From the NCBI RefSeq assembly GCF_900106855.1, contig NZ_FNWI01000004.1:1488001-1552000 (forward strand): a stretch of DNA of 64,000 nucleotides, read 5' to 3'. Positions 50,905 through 58,436 of this stretch are shown here, piece by piece. This stretch comes from Varibaculum massiliense (GTDB taxonomy: Bacteria > Actinomycetota > Actinomycetes > Actinomycetales > Actinomycetaceae). Every line of letters begins with the position of its first letter. The first letter of the stretch is position 1. Made by a program: the position numbers and the translations under genes. The notes beneath the pieces are model-generated. The model was not told the DNA's origin. It did not search any database and saw nothing but the letters and a program-made list of their open reading frames with translations.

Positions 50905-51735
50905 ATGGAACATGAACTCCCCAAATCTAAGCTGGATTCACTAGAAAAACCGGAGAGGCTCGCACCAGAACCCGCGGGGATAGTTAATGCGATAGATGCT
51001 CAGGACGTGGTGAAACTCTACGGCAATAACCTTGCCTTAGATCATCTTTATCTGCAAATACCGGCTGGTTCATTTTTCGGGCTGGTAGGTCCTAATGGGG
51101 CTGGAAAATCCACGTTTCTGTCTATCGCTACCGGTCTTTTAGAGCCTGATAGAGGCACAGTTTTCATTAATGGCATCAGTATGTGGGATGAACCGGTAGC
51201 GGCAAAGGGAGCGTTGGGGGTATTACCTGATGGGATGCATATGTTTGACCGTCTCAGCGGGATTGAACACTTAACATTTGTCGCTCAGCTGCGCGGTCTT
51301 GATAAACAGAGTGCAATTCAGCGCTCCCGTTCACTTTTGCAAACATTTGAACTGCCGCTAGATAAAAAGAAAACGATAAGCGAATACTCAACCGGTATGC
51401 GCAAGAAAATCGGTTTAGCTTTAGCGCTGGTAACCTCCCCGCGCCTAGTGGTTTTGGACGAACCTTTTGAAGCGGTCGATCCGGTTTCGGCAAACACCCT
51501 ACAACAGGTGTTAAAAGAATATGTGAAGCGAGGGGGAACAGTAGTGTTATCTTCCCACGTGATGGCGACCGTGGAATCATTATGTACCCATGTGGCAGTG
51601 ATTAATCAGGGTCGTATTCTGGTGTCCGGAACCACCGAAGAAGTCGCGGCAGGGCAAGACCTCAACTCGCGCTTCCTACAGTTGGTAGGGGGACATCAGC
51701 AATGCGAAGGAGACCTGTCATGGTTGGGACGTTAA
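50905..51735 (+). CDS. ABC transporter ATP-binding protein
   Basis: This 276-residue ATPase has LVGPNGAGKSTFLSIATGLLEPDRGTV (Walker A), the signature region EYSTGMRKKIGLALAL (a STGM.KK variant common in drug and bacteriocin exporters), LVVLDEPFEAVDP (Walker B) and SSHVMATVESLC (H-loop). An N-terminal stretch of about 30 residues precedes the domain. The permease start overlaps its end by 16 bp. Substrate unknown; export of a peptide or drug is the usual role of this subtype. Confidence 0.92.
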   Translation: MEHELPKSKLDSLEKPERLAPEPAGIVNAIDAQDVVKLYGNNLALDHLYLQIPAGSFFGLVGPNGAGKSTFLSIATGLLEPDRGTVFINGISMWDEPVAAKGALGVLPDGMHMFDRLSGIEHLTFVAQLRGLDKQSAIQRSRSLLQTFELPLDKKKTISEYSTGMRKKIGLALALVTSPRLVVLDEPFEAVDPVSANTLQQVLKEYVKRGGTVVLSSHVMATVESLCTHVAVINQGRILVSGTTEEVAAGQDLNSRFLQLVGGHQQCEGDLSWLGR

Positions 51736-53396
51736 TCCGGTTAAACCTGCGTTTGCAAACCAAACAGTTCACTAAACAGTGGTGGCGAATAGTCCTCGGT
51801 GTCCTAGCTATCATCTACGTGGCATTTATATTACTTGGGGTGGCAATCGGCTTTTGGCAAGCAGGTCGCGCGGGGCTTACCGCTCCGATTCAAATCTATT
51901 ACGCGCTGCTTATCGTCCTGATTTGGATGATGATGGTATCGGCATCGGTAGCTGGTGAACAAAGCCTGACCCCCCAGGCGTTAAGCCCCTATATCGGCCC
52001 TACCCGGCGCTCAGCCTACGGATTGCTCGCGGCTAATATCGTCAGTGTTTCCTCTTGTATAGTTTTCGTTATCTACGAGGTGTCGCTGGCGGGGTGGCTA
52101 GCTGCCGGTAGCCTTGGTGCGAGTGTGCTTACCGTTCTAAGTGGGCTGCTAGGGGTATTTTTGATTGCAGCGCTCACTCAGATATTGCAAACTCGGTTGG
52201 TGTCGCGATTAACTGCCAAGCGCGCTAGCTCTCGCCAGCTTTTTACCGGTATCGGTATGCTGGTGGTAATCGCTTTGGGATACTTGCTAGTGACTATGAT
52301 TCAGCATTGGTTTGCCGATAGTGGTGGCGCAACCGCGTTTTTCCCGCTGCTGGTGCAAAAACTGACTGGAAGCACGGCGCAGATTTTTTGGTATTTCTTG
52401 GCACTTACTCCGCTTGCTCCTTTCCTGCTTGCTCCTTTCGTGATGGCTCACTTTTATTGGGGGCTGGCGCTCTCCCTCGCCTCTACCTGCTTTTATGGAG
52501 TTCTAATCTTGAGGGCGTGGCCGAAGGTTTTTGCGAATGCTCTAATGGGGCGGGGGCAGGTTTTAGCGGAAGTATCCGCTGCCAAGAACTTAGATGCGTC
52601 CTTTAACGAAAATGGTGAGGACGTCTGGAGGATTCCTCTGTTAGCTCGAGTGTTACCCCTGTCGCCGGTAGGGCAGATTCATTGGGCAAGAATAAGTTAT
52701 TACCAGCGAAAAGACCCGCGCCAAATTATTTCCCTATCTTCGATACTGTATGTGGCAGTTATTTTTGGGATTATGTTGTGGGCAAACCATCCCTCGGGAG
52801 AAATGGTTTTTTGGGCGTTGAACGGAACTATTTTGCTGGTAGCGGTGACGGCCGCAACTGCGCTGCTGAATATGTGGTCCAATGATTCTTCCGCCTACTG
52901 GTATCAGATTATTGGCGGGGTTGCCGGTAAAACTGACAGAACCGTGCGTGTTGGGGTTCTTGCTAGCTATCAACTTCCGGTAATGGTGGCGATTACTTTG
53001 ATTTTTGGTTTAGCGCTGAAAATGGACACCTCCGCGATTTTGAAATCTGTCTTTTTAGCCTGCTGCTACCTGTTAGTGGCTTTGGGCGCAAATTCTTTGA
53101 TTTCTACGGTAGTTACTATCCCCGGTCCGGCGCCGGGACAGTCGGCTCTGCGTAATAATTCGGGAGGAAGTGGGAAATCTGTGCTGGCTACCATGGTCTC
53201 CTCAATGGCGGCGTTATTGCTGTGTGCTCTCCCTTCGGGATTAATTGTGTTGGTCTGCGTCCTTTTGGATACCTCTTGGGTTTCGCTCTTGATAGCTGCC
53301 CTCATTACCGCTGCGGTGCTGGTGGGGGGAATCTACGGCGGCGGAAAACTGTTAGAACGCTTCCAGGTGCGTAATCTACGCCGAGTGATGGCGTGA
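51720..53396 (+). CDS. ABC transporter permease
   Basis: This protein of about 558 residues starts at ATG 51720 (MVGTLIRLNLRLQ), six bases after AAGGAGA; an in-frame ATG at 51702 lacks that spacing. About ten or more hydrophobic helices occur in two groups (first at about 25-210, then 230-285 and 340-555) split by a cytoplasmic loop. The arrangement resembles ABC-2-type exporters. It partners the overlapping ATPase. It could export the product of the nearby RiPP locus, but the two are 2.1 kb apart and separated by a recombinase remnant, so that is only a possibility. Confidence 0.85.
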   Translation: MVGTLIRLNLRLQTKQFTKQWWRIVLGVLAIIYVAFILLGVAIGFWQAGRAGLTAPIQIYYALLIVLIWMMMVSASVAGEQSLTPQALSPYIGPTRRSAYGLLAANIVSVSSCIVFVIYEVSLAGWLAAGSLGASVLTVLSGLLGVFLIAALTQILQTRLVSRLTAKRASSRQLFTGIGMLVVIALGYLLVTMIQHWFADSGGATAFFPLLVQKLTGSTAQIFWYFLALTPLAPFLLAPFVMAHFYWGLALSLASTCFYGVLILRAWPKVFANALMGRGQVLAEVSAAKNLDASFNENGEDVWRIPLLARVLPLSPVGQIHWARISYYQRKDPRQIISLSSILYVAVIFGIMLWANHPSGEMVFWALNGTILLVAVTAATALLNMWSNDSSAYWYQIIGGVAGKTDRTVRVGVLASYQLPVMVAITLIFGLALKMDTSAILKSVFLACCYLLVALGANSLISTVVTIPGPAPGQSALRNNSGGSGKSVLATMVSSMAALLLCALPSGLIVLVCVLLDTSWVSLLIAALITAAVLVGGIYGGGKLLERFQVRNLRRVMA

Positions 53397-53473
53397 CCAA
53401 AACATATATATAGCGGGGAGTAAACTAATAACGCCCAGATAGGCGTGATTTGCGGGTTAATACCTAAAAGGTA

Positions 53474-54895
53474 TTAACCCTCTATTTTGGTGCCGTCAGC
53501 AAAGATTATGCTAGCCTCGCCTGTTGGTGTGATTTCGATGCGCTGGCAAAGCGCACGCAGGGTTGCCAGGTCAAAGTCTTGGCTGAGGGTGGCGTTTTGG
53601 ATGGTTTTCTTAAACCTAGTCAGTTTGACTTTGATGCCGTGGCGGCGCTCAATTTCTACCTGAGTTGTTTCGTAGGCGGTGATGGCTTCACGTTGGCGAG
53701 TTTTGAGCTGGGTGAAGCACTCTTGGTAGTCGTCTTGGTTTTGGGAGTGATGAGCGTTGTGGGTGATGGCTTGGTTGATGAGCCTGGTAGTTACCTCGAT
53801 TTCACTTGCTTGCTGTAAGGCTTGTTCTTCCAAATCGGTGGTGTCTGATGTGGTGGTAATCAGGTAGTCCCAGTCGATGAGCTGCTGGTTTTTGATGAGC
53901 TTGGCGAGCGCTGTTTGGAAGATTGCTTGCAGCTGATTATCGCGTAGTACGGGCATTTTCTTTGGGTGAGGAACTGTGAATTTCTCGTTGCATTGCCAGA
54001 TGATAGCCCGGTATTTATCAGTGGAGTGCCAGGTTTTGCTGCCATAGGCTGAGCCGCAGTGGGTACAGTAAACCTTGCCTGTGAACACTCGCTCGCGCCG
54101 GCCGTTACCTCGAGCCGCGAATTCCGCTTGGGTGAGTTCCCACGTTTCAGGGTCGATGATGGCTGGGTGGGAGTCGGTCACGTAATACTGGGGCACTTCG
54201 CCGTGATTGGGTTTGACCTCTTTGGTCAAGAAATCCACAGTATAGGATTTTTGTAGCAGAGCATCGCCTTTATATTTCTCGTTGGTGAGGATGGATTGGA
54301 TGGTGGTGTGGCTCCATTTGTGTTTACGCCGTGGGGTTAGTAGTCCGTCCGCTTCCAATGATGCCGCGATTTGGGGGATGCTCATGCCTTCGAGGTAGTG
54401 GCGGTAGATCCGGCGCACGATTTCGGCTTGCTCAGGATTGATGACAGGCTCGCCGTTCTCGCCGCGATCGTAGCCGAGAAAGTTACCGTAGGGCATATAA
54501 ACTTTGCCGTCTTGGAAACGCTTCCTGTGACCCCACGTGACGTTCTCGGAGATAGATCTGGATTCTTCTTGGGCAAGGCTGGACATGATGGTGATGAGCA
54601 GTTCGCCTTTGGAATCGAGTGTCCAGATGTTTTCTTTCTCGAAAAACACCTCCACACCTTTATCCTTCAACTTCCTCACCGTTGTGAGGGAGTCGACGGT
54701 GTTGCGAGCAAACCGGGAGACGCTTTTGGTGACGATCAAGTCGATTCTTCCTGAGAGAGCGTCAGCTATCATGCGGTTGAATCCCTCCCGGTGTTTCGTG
54801 GAAGTGCCAGAGATTCCCTCGTCAGTGTAAATAGCAACGTATTGCCAGCCGTCGTGGTTTTTGATGTAGTGCTCGTAATAATCACTACGGAAGAA
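53474..54895 (-). pseudogene. Large serine recombinase lacking its catalytic N-terminus
   Basis: The frame is open from just after a TGA (54896-54898). It gives ...SDYYEHYIKNHDGWQYVAIYTDEGISGTSTKHREG, then LIVTKSVSRFARNTVDSLTTVRKLK, AQEESRSISENVTWGHRKRF, a recombinase domain (FLGYDRGENGEPVINPEQAEIVRRIY) and a zinc ribbon (YCTHCGSAYGSKTWH...IWQCNEK), followed by a coiled coil. Intact relatives have about 40 more N-terminal residues, including the nucleophilic serine; these are absent, and the upstream frame encodes unrelated text. The protein should be inactive. An internal ATG at 54772 gives the longest ATG-started piece (432 aa). Confidence 0.85.
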
Positions 54896-55160
54896 TCAAT
54901 GATCCGGCAGAAGAATGTGGAGCAACCTTTGCGCGGGAGGAGTAACTTTTTCGCGGCACGGCTTTCGTGGGGTAAAGCCCGCTCCAAAATTCGTAGACAG
55001 AAAATCCATTAGTGATGTGCTCCGATCATTTGCGACCAAACCAATGCCTTCCGACTCAAGTCTGTAATCGGCATTTTGGCTTGTTATCAGGCGGAAAAGC
55101 CTGCTTGCACCGTCGCCCTCGAGCCGAACATTTTGTATCATCTTCAGCAGCTACATAACT
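54896..55160. other. Recombination scar upstream of the recombinase remnant
   Basis: No supportable gene lies here. A minus frame of 81 codons (54896-55141) is in phase with the recombinase and ends at the TGA where recombinase similarity begins, but its sequence is not resolvase-like. This suggests that a deletion or rearrangement joined foreign DNA to the recombinase body. Confidence 0.45.
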
Positions 55161-55199
55161 AACACTGATGCCCCGGTCTTGTGCCGGGGCATCAGTGTT
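55161..55199. terminator. Strong bidirectional hairpin
   Basis: AACACTGATGCCCCGG (55161-55176) pairs perfectly with 55184-55199 across a seven-base loop. It is followed by a short T-run on the plus strand and preceded by the complementary A-rich bases. It lies between the recombinase remnant and the tRNA-like debris. Confidence 0.75.
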
Positions 55200-55201
55200 T
55201 T

Positions 55202-55325
55202 CAGCCCGGGAATCGAACCCGGGAGGGCTGGCGCGGGGAGGTTGCGGACGCGGGTTGAGCGTTCGTCCGCGTCAGTGGTTTTCGGGGGCTGTGCTCCGAA
55301 AACCCTTGCTGGTGCGCAGCACCGC
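55202..55325. other. Cluster of hairpins including a tRNA T-arm-like remnant
   Basis: On the minus strand CCGGG-TTCGATT-CCCGG (around 55204-55222) is a perfect tRNA T arm, but no matching acceptor or anticodon arms surround it. Next come GCGGACG...CGTCCGC (about 55243-55269) and TTTTCGG...CCGAAAA (about 55279-55302) inverted repeats. The group looks like remains of tRNA and attachment-site DNA from earlier integrations. Confidence 0.5.
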
Positions 55326-55345
55326 CGATTCCCGCTAGCTCCACT
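55326..55345 (+). repeat. Direct repeat copy 2 (tRNA-Ala 3' end, attR-like)
   Basis: An exact 20-base copy of the tRNA-Ala 3' end (see 50668-50687) with no tRNA body upstream. It bounds the ABC transporter and recombinase remnant, and lies about 180 bp before the RiPP locus. The 55346-55522 interval after it is AT-rich and holds only very short frames (9 codons or fewer). Confidence 0.8.
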
Positions 55346-55522
55346 TCGTTGCTGCAACACTTCATGTTGGTTGCACTAAATTGAAGCCCTAGATTTAGCC
55401 CCTAATGTCGGAATGTTATTTAGCTCTTATTTGAGTTAATAACCGTTGAAATTATGAGGTTCAGCAATGCCAACGAGTAACCTAATTCCGGGATAGTATC
55501 CACCTCTTGGAGGGAACAAATA

Positions 55523-57739
55523 ATGAGTCTGCATGTCGAGTCTTTCACGAGAGAATCGTGGAACAAATTGAAGAATATATATCCCATTATGGTGGCAGGG
55601 GTTTCCTTATCAGCAGACAATAAAAGTATCACTTTCTCTGGTTTAGATGAAACTATCGTCATTGAAGCGTTCCCATATCTCTGGCAAATAATTGAGCAGT
55701 GCGATGGTCGAAACTCAGTGGCAGACATATCGAGAAAAATAAAAATTGAGAAGAAACTGGTATCTGCTGCTGTAAATGATTTGATGGATTTAGGTCTCGC
55801 ATACGATTCTCGAGAGCAGTACTTACATTTTCATAAAATTTCAAATAATCCTGCGCGATTTTGGCGTGATCTAACTTCGACAGATATTGCTAACCACGTA
55901 AATAGCCGGAAAGTACCGGTAAAGAACGGAACCAGATTCCCGTTTAAATCCCACAAGCAGTCCAGTATATATCGTCTTGGGTCTCAAAGAACAAGCGTTA
56001 GAAGTTACAGTGATAAGAAACTGGATATTGAAACCTTAGGTTCTATTTTAGCTGATGGGTATTCTTCAGAAATCTGTCCAGTACCTTCAGGTGGCGCCTT
56101 ATTCCCGTTGAAGCTTTTCGTAATCGTGACTAGGAATCAACATGATTTTCCTGCCGGTTACTACGAGTACGACTGTGATCGTGAGGAGATTGTTCTTTAT
56201 GACCAAAAGATTGATCTCGAACAAATCAAATACATCTACGACAGTGAAACTATCCCTTTCGAGGCCCCGATTTTGATTGTAATCGCAGGAGATTTGTCTC
56301 GACAGCCGTATAAATATGGCAATCGAGGATACCGATTTACGCTTATGGAATGTGGCGCGGTAGCGCAAAACATTACCCTTTCATGCGTAGAACAGGGGTT
56401 GGGGAGTTGTGAGTTAGGTGGTGCCCTTGACGATCCGTTAAAGAAGGAACTAAAACTAGGGGATCAGGTTTTTCCCCTGTTGAGCATTGCCCTTGGTTAT
56501 GAATCAGACGAGAAGGTTGAAGATTCCTATGACCTTCTTTATAAGTTAGACACCACAATGGTGGGGTACAAAAAAATTGTTCGTAAAGTAGATGTAGTAC
56601 AAGATATTCAGGCCGATGGATTTTTCTTTGCCTCCGGACTGGCAAATGTTGTTTCTGGAGAAGATGCGAAGAGCTCGTATTCAAATCGTTTTTCCTTCGG
56701 TGTCGCCAATTCGATTGCGATGGCAAAAGTCAAAGCAATCGCTGAAGCATATGAACGGTATCAAAGCGGGCGAATCCGAGTAGATTATTCAGGGACAGCA
56801 AATAGCATTACGATTCCTTGGATTAATCCAACTGATTTTGTCCCGATGACTACTCTGCAACGACAAAAACTCAATTTGCAAAAGTTCTCTGAGGAGAAGC
56901 CGTATCAATGGGTGTCAGGTAAACGTTATTCGGACATGCAGGAAGTTCTTATGCCAATTGACATGGTATTTTACCCAATTGATGACAAAAAACTTGGCAG
57001 AAAATTACTGTGCGATTCCAATTCCTCTGGCGTGGCAGCTTCCACCACATTTGTTGATGCTGAGACTCGGGCATTACTTGAATTAATCGAGCGCGATGCA
57101 ATTATGCGATGCTGGTTTGAACAAAGTCCTCCGCCGAGACTTTCTACTGATTATCTTACTGAACACTGGTTAAGAAGAGTTCGTCACTGGGAAAATGAAG
57201 ATCGCAACGTCCACGTCCTTGATCACAGTATTAGTGGGGTTGACATCATCCAAGTAATAATCGAGGGAAGACATTTTCCTGCGTTTGCGAATGGCGCATC
57301 GGCGGTTATTCGAAATGACAACTCAAGCTATCTTGGGGCGCTGAGGAAAGCTTTTCAAGAAGCCGAGTTTGCTTTGTTAAGCGCAATCCAAGTCGGCAGA
57401 AGACGTTCACGAAGGAGAGAAACAGTTCGCGATCCCATACATCATGCGGAATACTATTCAAGTTTCAAACACGCAGGGCAGATTTCATGGTTGTGGAGTG
57501 GAGATTATCTTGACAAGCGGTTAGCAGATAATACTTACGCTGACGAATTGAAACGTCAGAAAGAAATCATCACCGTTAATCTTTCTGATACATCGCTTCC
57601 TTTATGGGTAGTCAGAGTCTTTAGCCCCACACTAATACCGATAAATTTTGGTTTCGGTAACGACTATGTGCTGCACCCTGAAATTGAAAACCTAAAATAT
57701 TGCGAACAGAGCCAATCGCTACCGCACTATTTTGCGTAG
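55523..57739 (+). CDS. Fused SagB-type dehydrogenase and YcaO cyclodehydratase (RiPP azoline/azole maturase)
   Basis: This 738-residue protein has three parts. About 45-100 is a winged-helix-like segment (LWQIIEQCDGRNSVADISRK to LMDLGLAYDS) that may bind leader peptides. About 150-330 is a SagB/nitroreductase domain (RTSVRSYSDKKLDIETLGSI, VPSGGALFPLKLFVI, MECGAVAQNITLSCVEQGLG), which oxidises azolines to azoles with FMN. About 385-738 is YcaO: AKVKAIAEAYERY, DAETRALLELIERDA and FQEAE are the ATP and metal motifs, and the chain ends SLPHYFA, a weak form of the Pro-rich C-terminus. GGAGGG lies eight bases before the ATG. No E1-like partner gene is adjacent. AT-richer than the core genes, consistent with transfer. 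Confidence 0.88.
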   Translation: MSLHVESFTRESWNKLKNIYPIMVAGVSLSADNKSITFSGLDETIVIEAFPYLWQIIEQCDGRNSVADISRKIKIEKKLVSAAVNDLMDLGLAYDSREQYLHFHKISNNPARFWRDLTSTDIANHVNSRKVPVKNGTRFPFKSHKQSSIYRLGSQRTSVRSYSDKKLDIETLGSILADGYSSEICPVPSGGALFPLKLFVIVTRNQHDFPAGYYEYDCDREEIVLYDQKIDLEQIKYIYDSETIPFEAPILIVIAGDLSRQPYKYGNRGYRFTLMECGAVAQNITLSCVEQGLGSCELGGALDDPLKKELKLGDQVFPLLSIALGYESDEKVEDSYDLLYKLDTTMVGYKKIVRKVDVVQDIQADGFFFASGLANVVSGEDAKSSYSNRFSFGVANSIAMAKVKAIAEAYERYQSGRIRVDYSGTANSITIPWINPTDFVPMTTLQRQKLNLQKFSEEKPYQWVSGKRYSDMQEVLMPIDMVFYPIDDKKLGRKLLCDSNSSGVAASTTFVDAETRALLELIERDAIMRCWFEQSPPPRLSTDYLTEHWLRRVRHWENEDRNVHVLDHSISGVDIIQVIIEGRHFPAFANGASAVIRNDNSSYLGALRKAFQEAEFALLSAIQVGRRRSRRRETVRDPIHHAEYYSSFKHAGQISWLWSGDYLDKRLADNTYADELKRQKEIITVNLSDTSLPLWVVRVFSPTLIPINFGFGNDYVLHPEIENLKYCEQSQSLPHYFA

Positions 57740-57823
57740 ATTGAAGTATCATTTGAGATATCGGGCATGCACGAGTGCGCAAGTCTCAGACTCGACATAC
57801 GACCACGAGAAGGAGCCTGTAAA

Positions 57824-57940
57824 ATGAACCATCGTCTACGAATTTTAAAGATTAAATCAAGAGAGAGTAAAGTATCTAAACGTCTTGCTACAGGAGCGGC
57901 AAAAACCGGTCGCAATACTTGCCAAAAGTGCAGTTCATAA
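57824..57940 (+). CDS. Candidate RiPP precursor peptide 1 (38 aa, Cys/Ser/Thr-rich end)
   Basis: A small frame begins at ATG 57824, eight bases after AAGGAG, 84 bp beyond the SagB-YcaO stop. The peptide is very basic in its first 30 residues (many Lys and Arg) and ends NTCQKCSS, with Thr32, Cys33, Cys36, Ser37 and Ser38. These are the residue types that YcaO enzymes cyclise to azolines. There is no Asp, only one Glu and no aromatic residue except His3. Position, good ribosome-binding site and core composition all fit a precursor of the preceding enzyme. No similarity to a named RiPP family was recognised. Confidence 0.65.
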   Translation: MNHRLRILKIKSRESKVSKRLATGAAKTGRNTCQKCSS

Positions 57941-58098
57941 CTAACACTCAAAGTGGTGAGATTGCCCTGCTCTTTGAAAGTTGGTGCGAGTGTGCTTGTT
58001 GCGGGTTAAGTAAGTATTTGAGCTAATCCTCGAACGTAGATTTCGCTGTCGCTCGCGTCCTCTCAAATGTTTACTATCCAATGAATGGATTGCGGTTC

Positions 58099-58199
58099 CT
58101 AGCGATTATTCACGATTAGTGTGCTCAACACCACCCCTAGGGTCGGGACATACCCTCTGATTCTGATCACGTTGTGCAGGTTTATGCCAGGCATGACCG
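58099..58199 (-). pseudogene. Decayed C-terminal fragment of a YeiH-family protein
   Basis: On the minus strand this segment reads AVMPGINLHNVIRIRGYVP and then TLGVVLSTLIVNNR before a TAG at 58099-58101. It aligns with the end of the intact YeiH at 62109-63170 (GAGVNLRNVIKSGGRALLLG, then IILSVLIAAV). A TGA lies just upstream in frame and no further similarity is visible, so only about 30 codons survive. It lies inside the RiPP region, between the two peptide genes. Confidence 0.6.
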
Positions 58200-58228
58200 C
58201 TCATCCACCACAACATGATTATCGATAG

Positions 58229-58260
58229 AAAAAATTTGCTGACCCACACAAAAAATTTGC
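58229..58260 (+). promoter_or_regulatory. Direct repeat AAAAAATTTGC, 21-bp period, upstream of peptide 2
   Basis: AAAAAATTTGC occurs at 58229-58239 and again at 58250-58260. The 21-bp period equals two helical turns, as expected for two regulator molecules on one DNA face. It ends 83 bp before the second peptide gene. No regulator gene is linked. Confidence 0.4.
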
Positions 58261-58343
58261 GCGTTCAACATATTCAAGGCACGCCGAATGCAGGACATCG
58301 TGGTAGGAAACCGTTATGATTGAGCGGGAAAGGAGGGAGTGTC

Positions 58344-58436
58344 ATGGAACAAATTAACTGTTCATCCAAAGATACTGTAGCTGCGTGTGATTACAGCGAT
58401 ACACCGGACGGATGGGACAATGAAGCCGGATGGTGA
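58344..58436 (+). CDS. Candidate RiPP precursor peptide 2 (30 aa, acidic, Trp/Tyr motifs)
   Basis: ATG 58344 follows AGGAGGGAG at ideal distance. The 30-residue acidic peptide has Cys6 and Cys15, then DYSDTPDGWDNEAGW at its end. Tyr17-Ser18-Asp19 and Trp24-Asp25-Asn26 both fit the aromatic-X-polar tripeptide pattern at which SPASM radical SAM enzymes form three-residue cyclophanes (triceptides); the two Cys could instead form thioethers. The stop TGA lies inside the start of the following radical SAM gene (17-bp overlap), so the two are translationally coupled. No leader motif is recognised. Confidence 0.7.
   Translation: MEQINCSSKDTVAACDYSDTPDGWDNEAGW

Noticed and set aside
58215-58319. 34-aa frame before peptide 2
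   Set aside because: No ribosome-binding site, overlaps the repeat region, no core-like composition.
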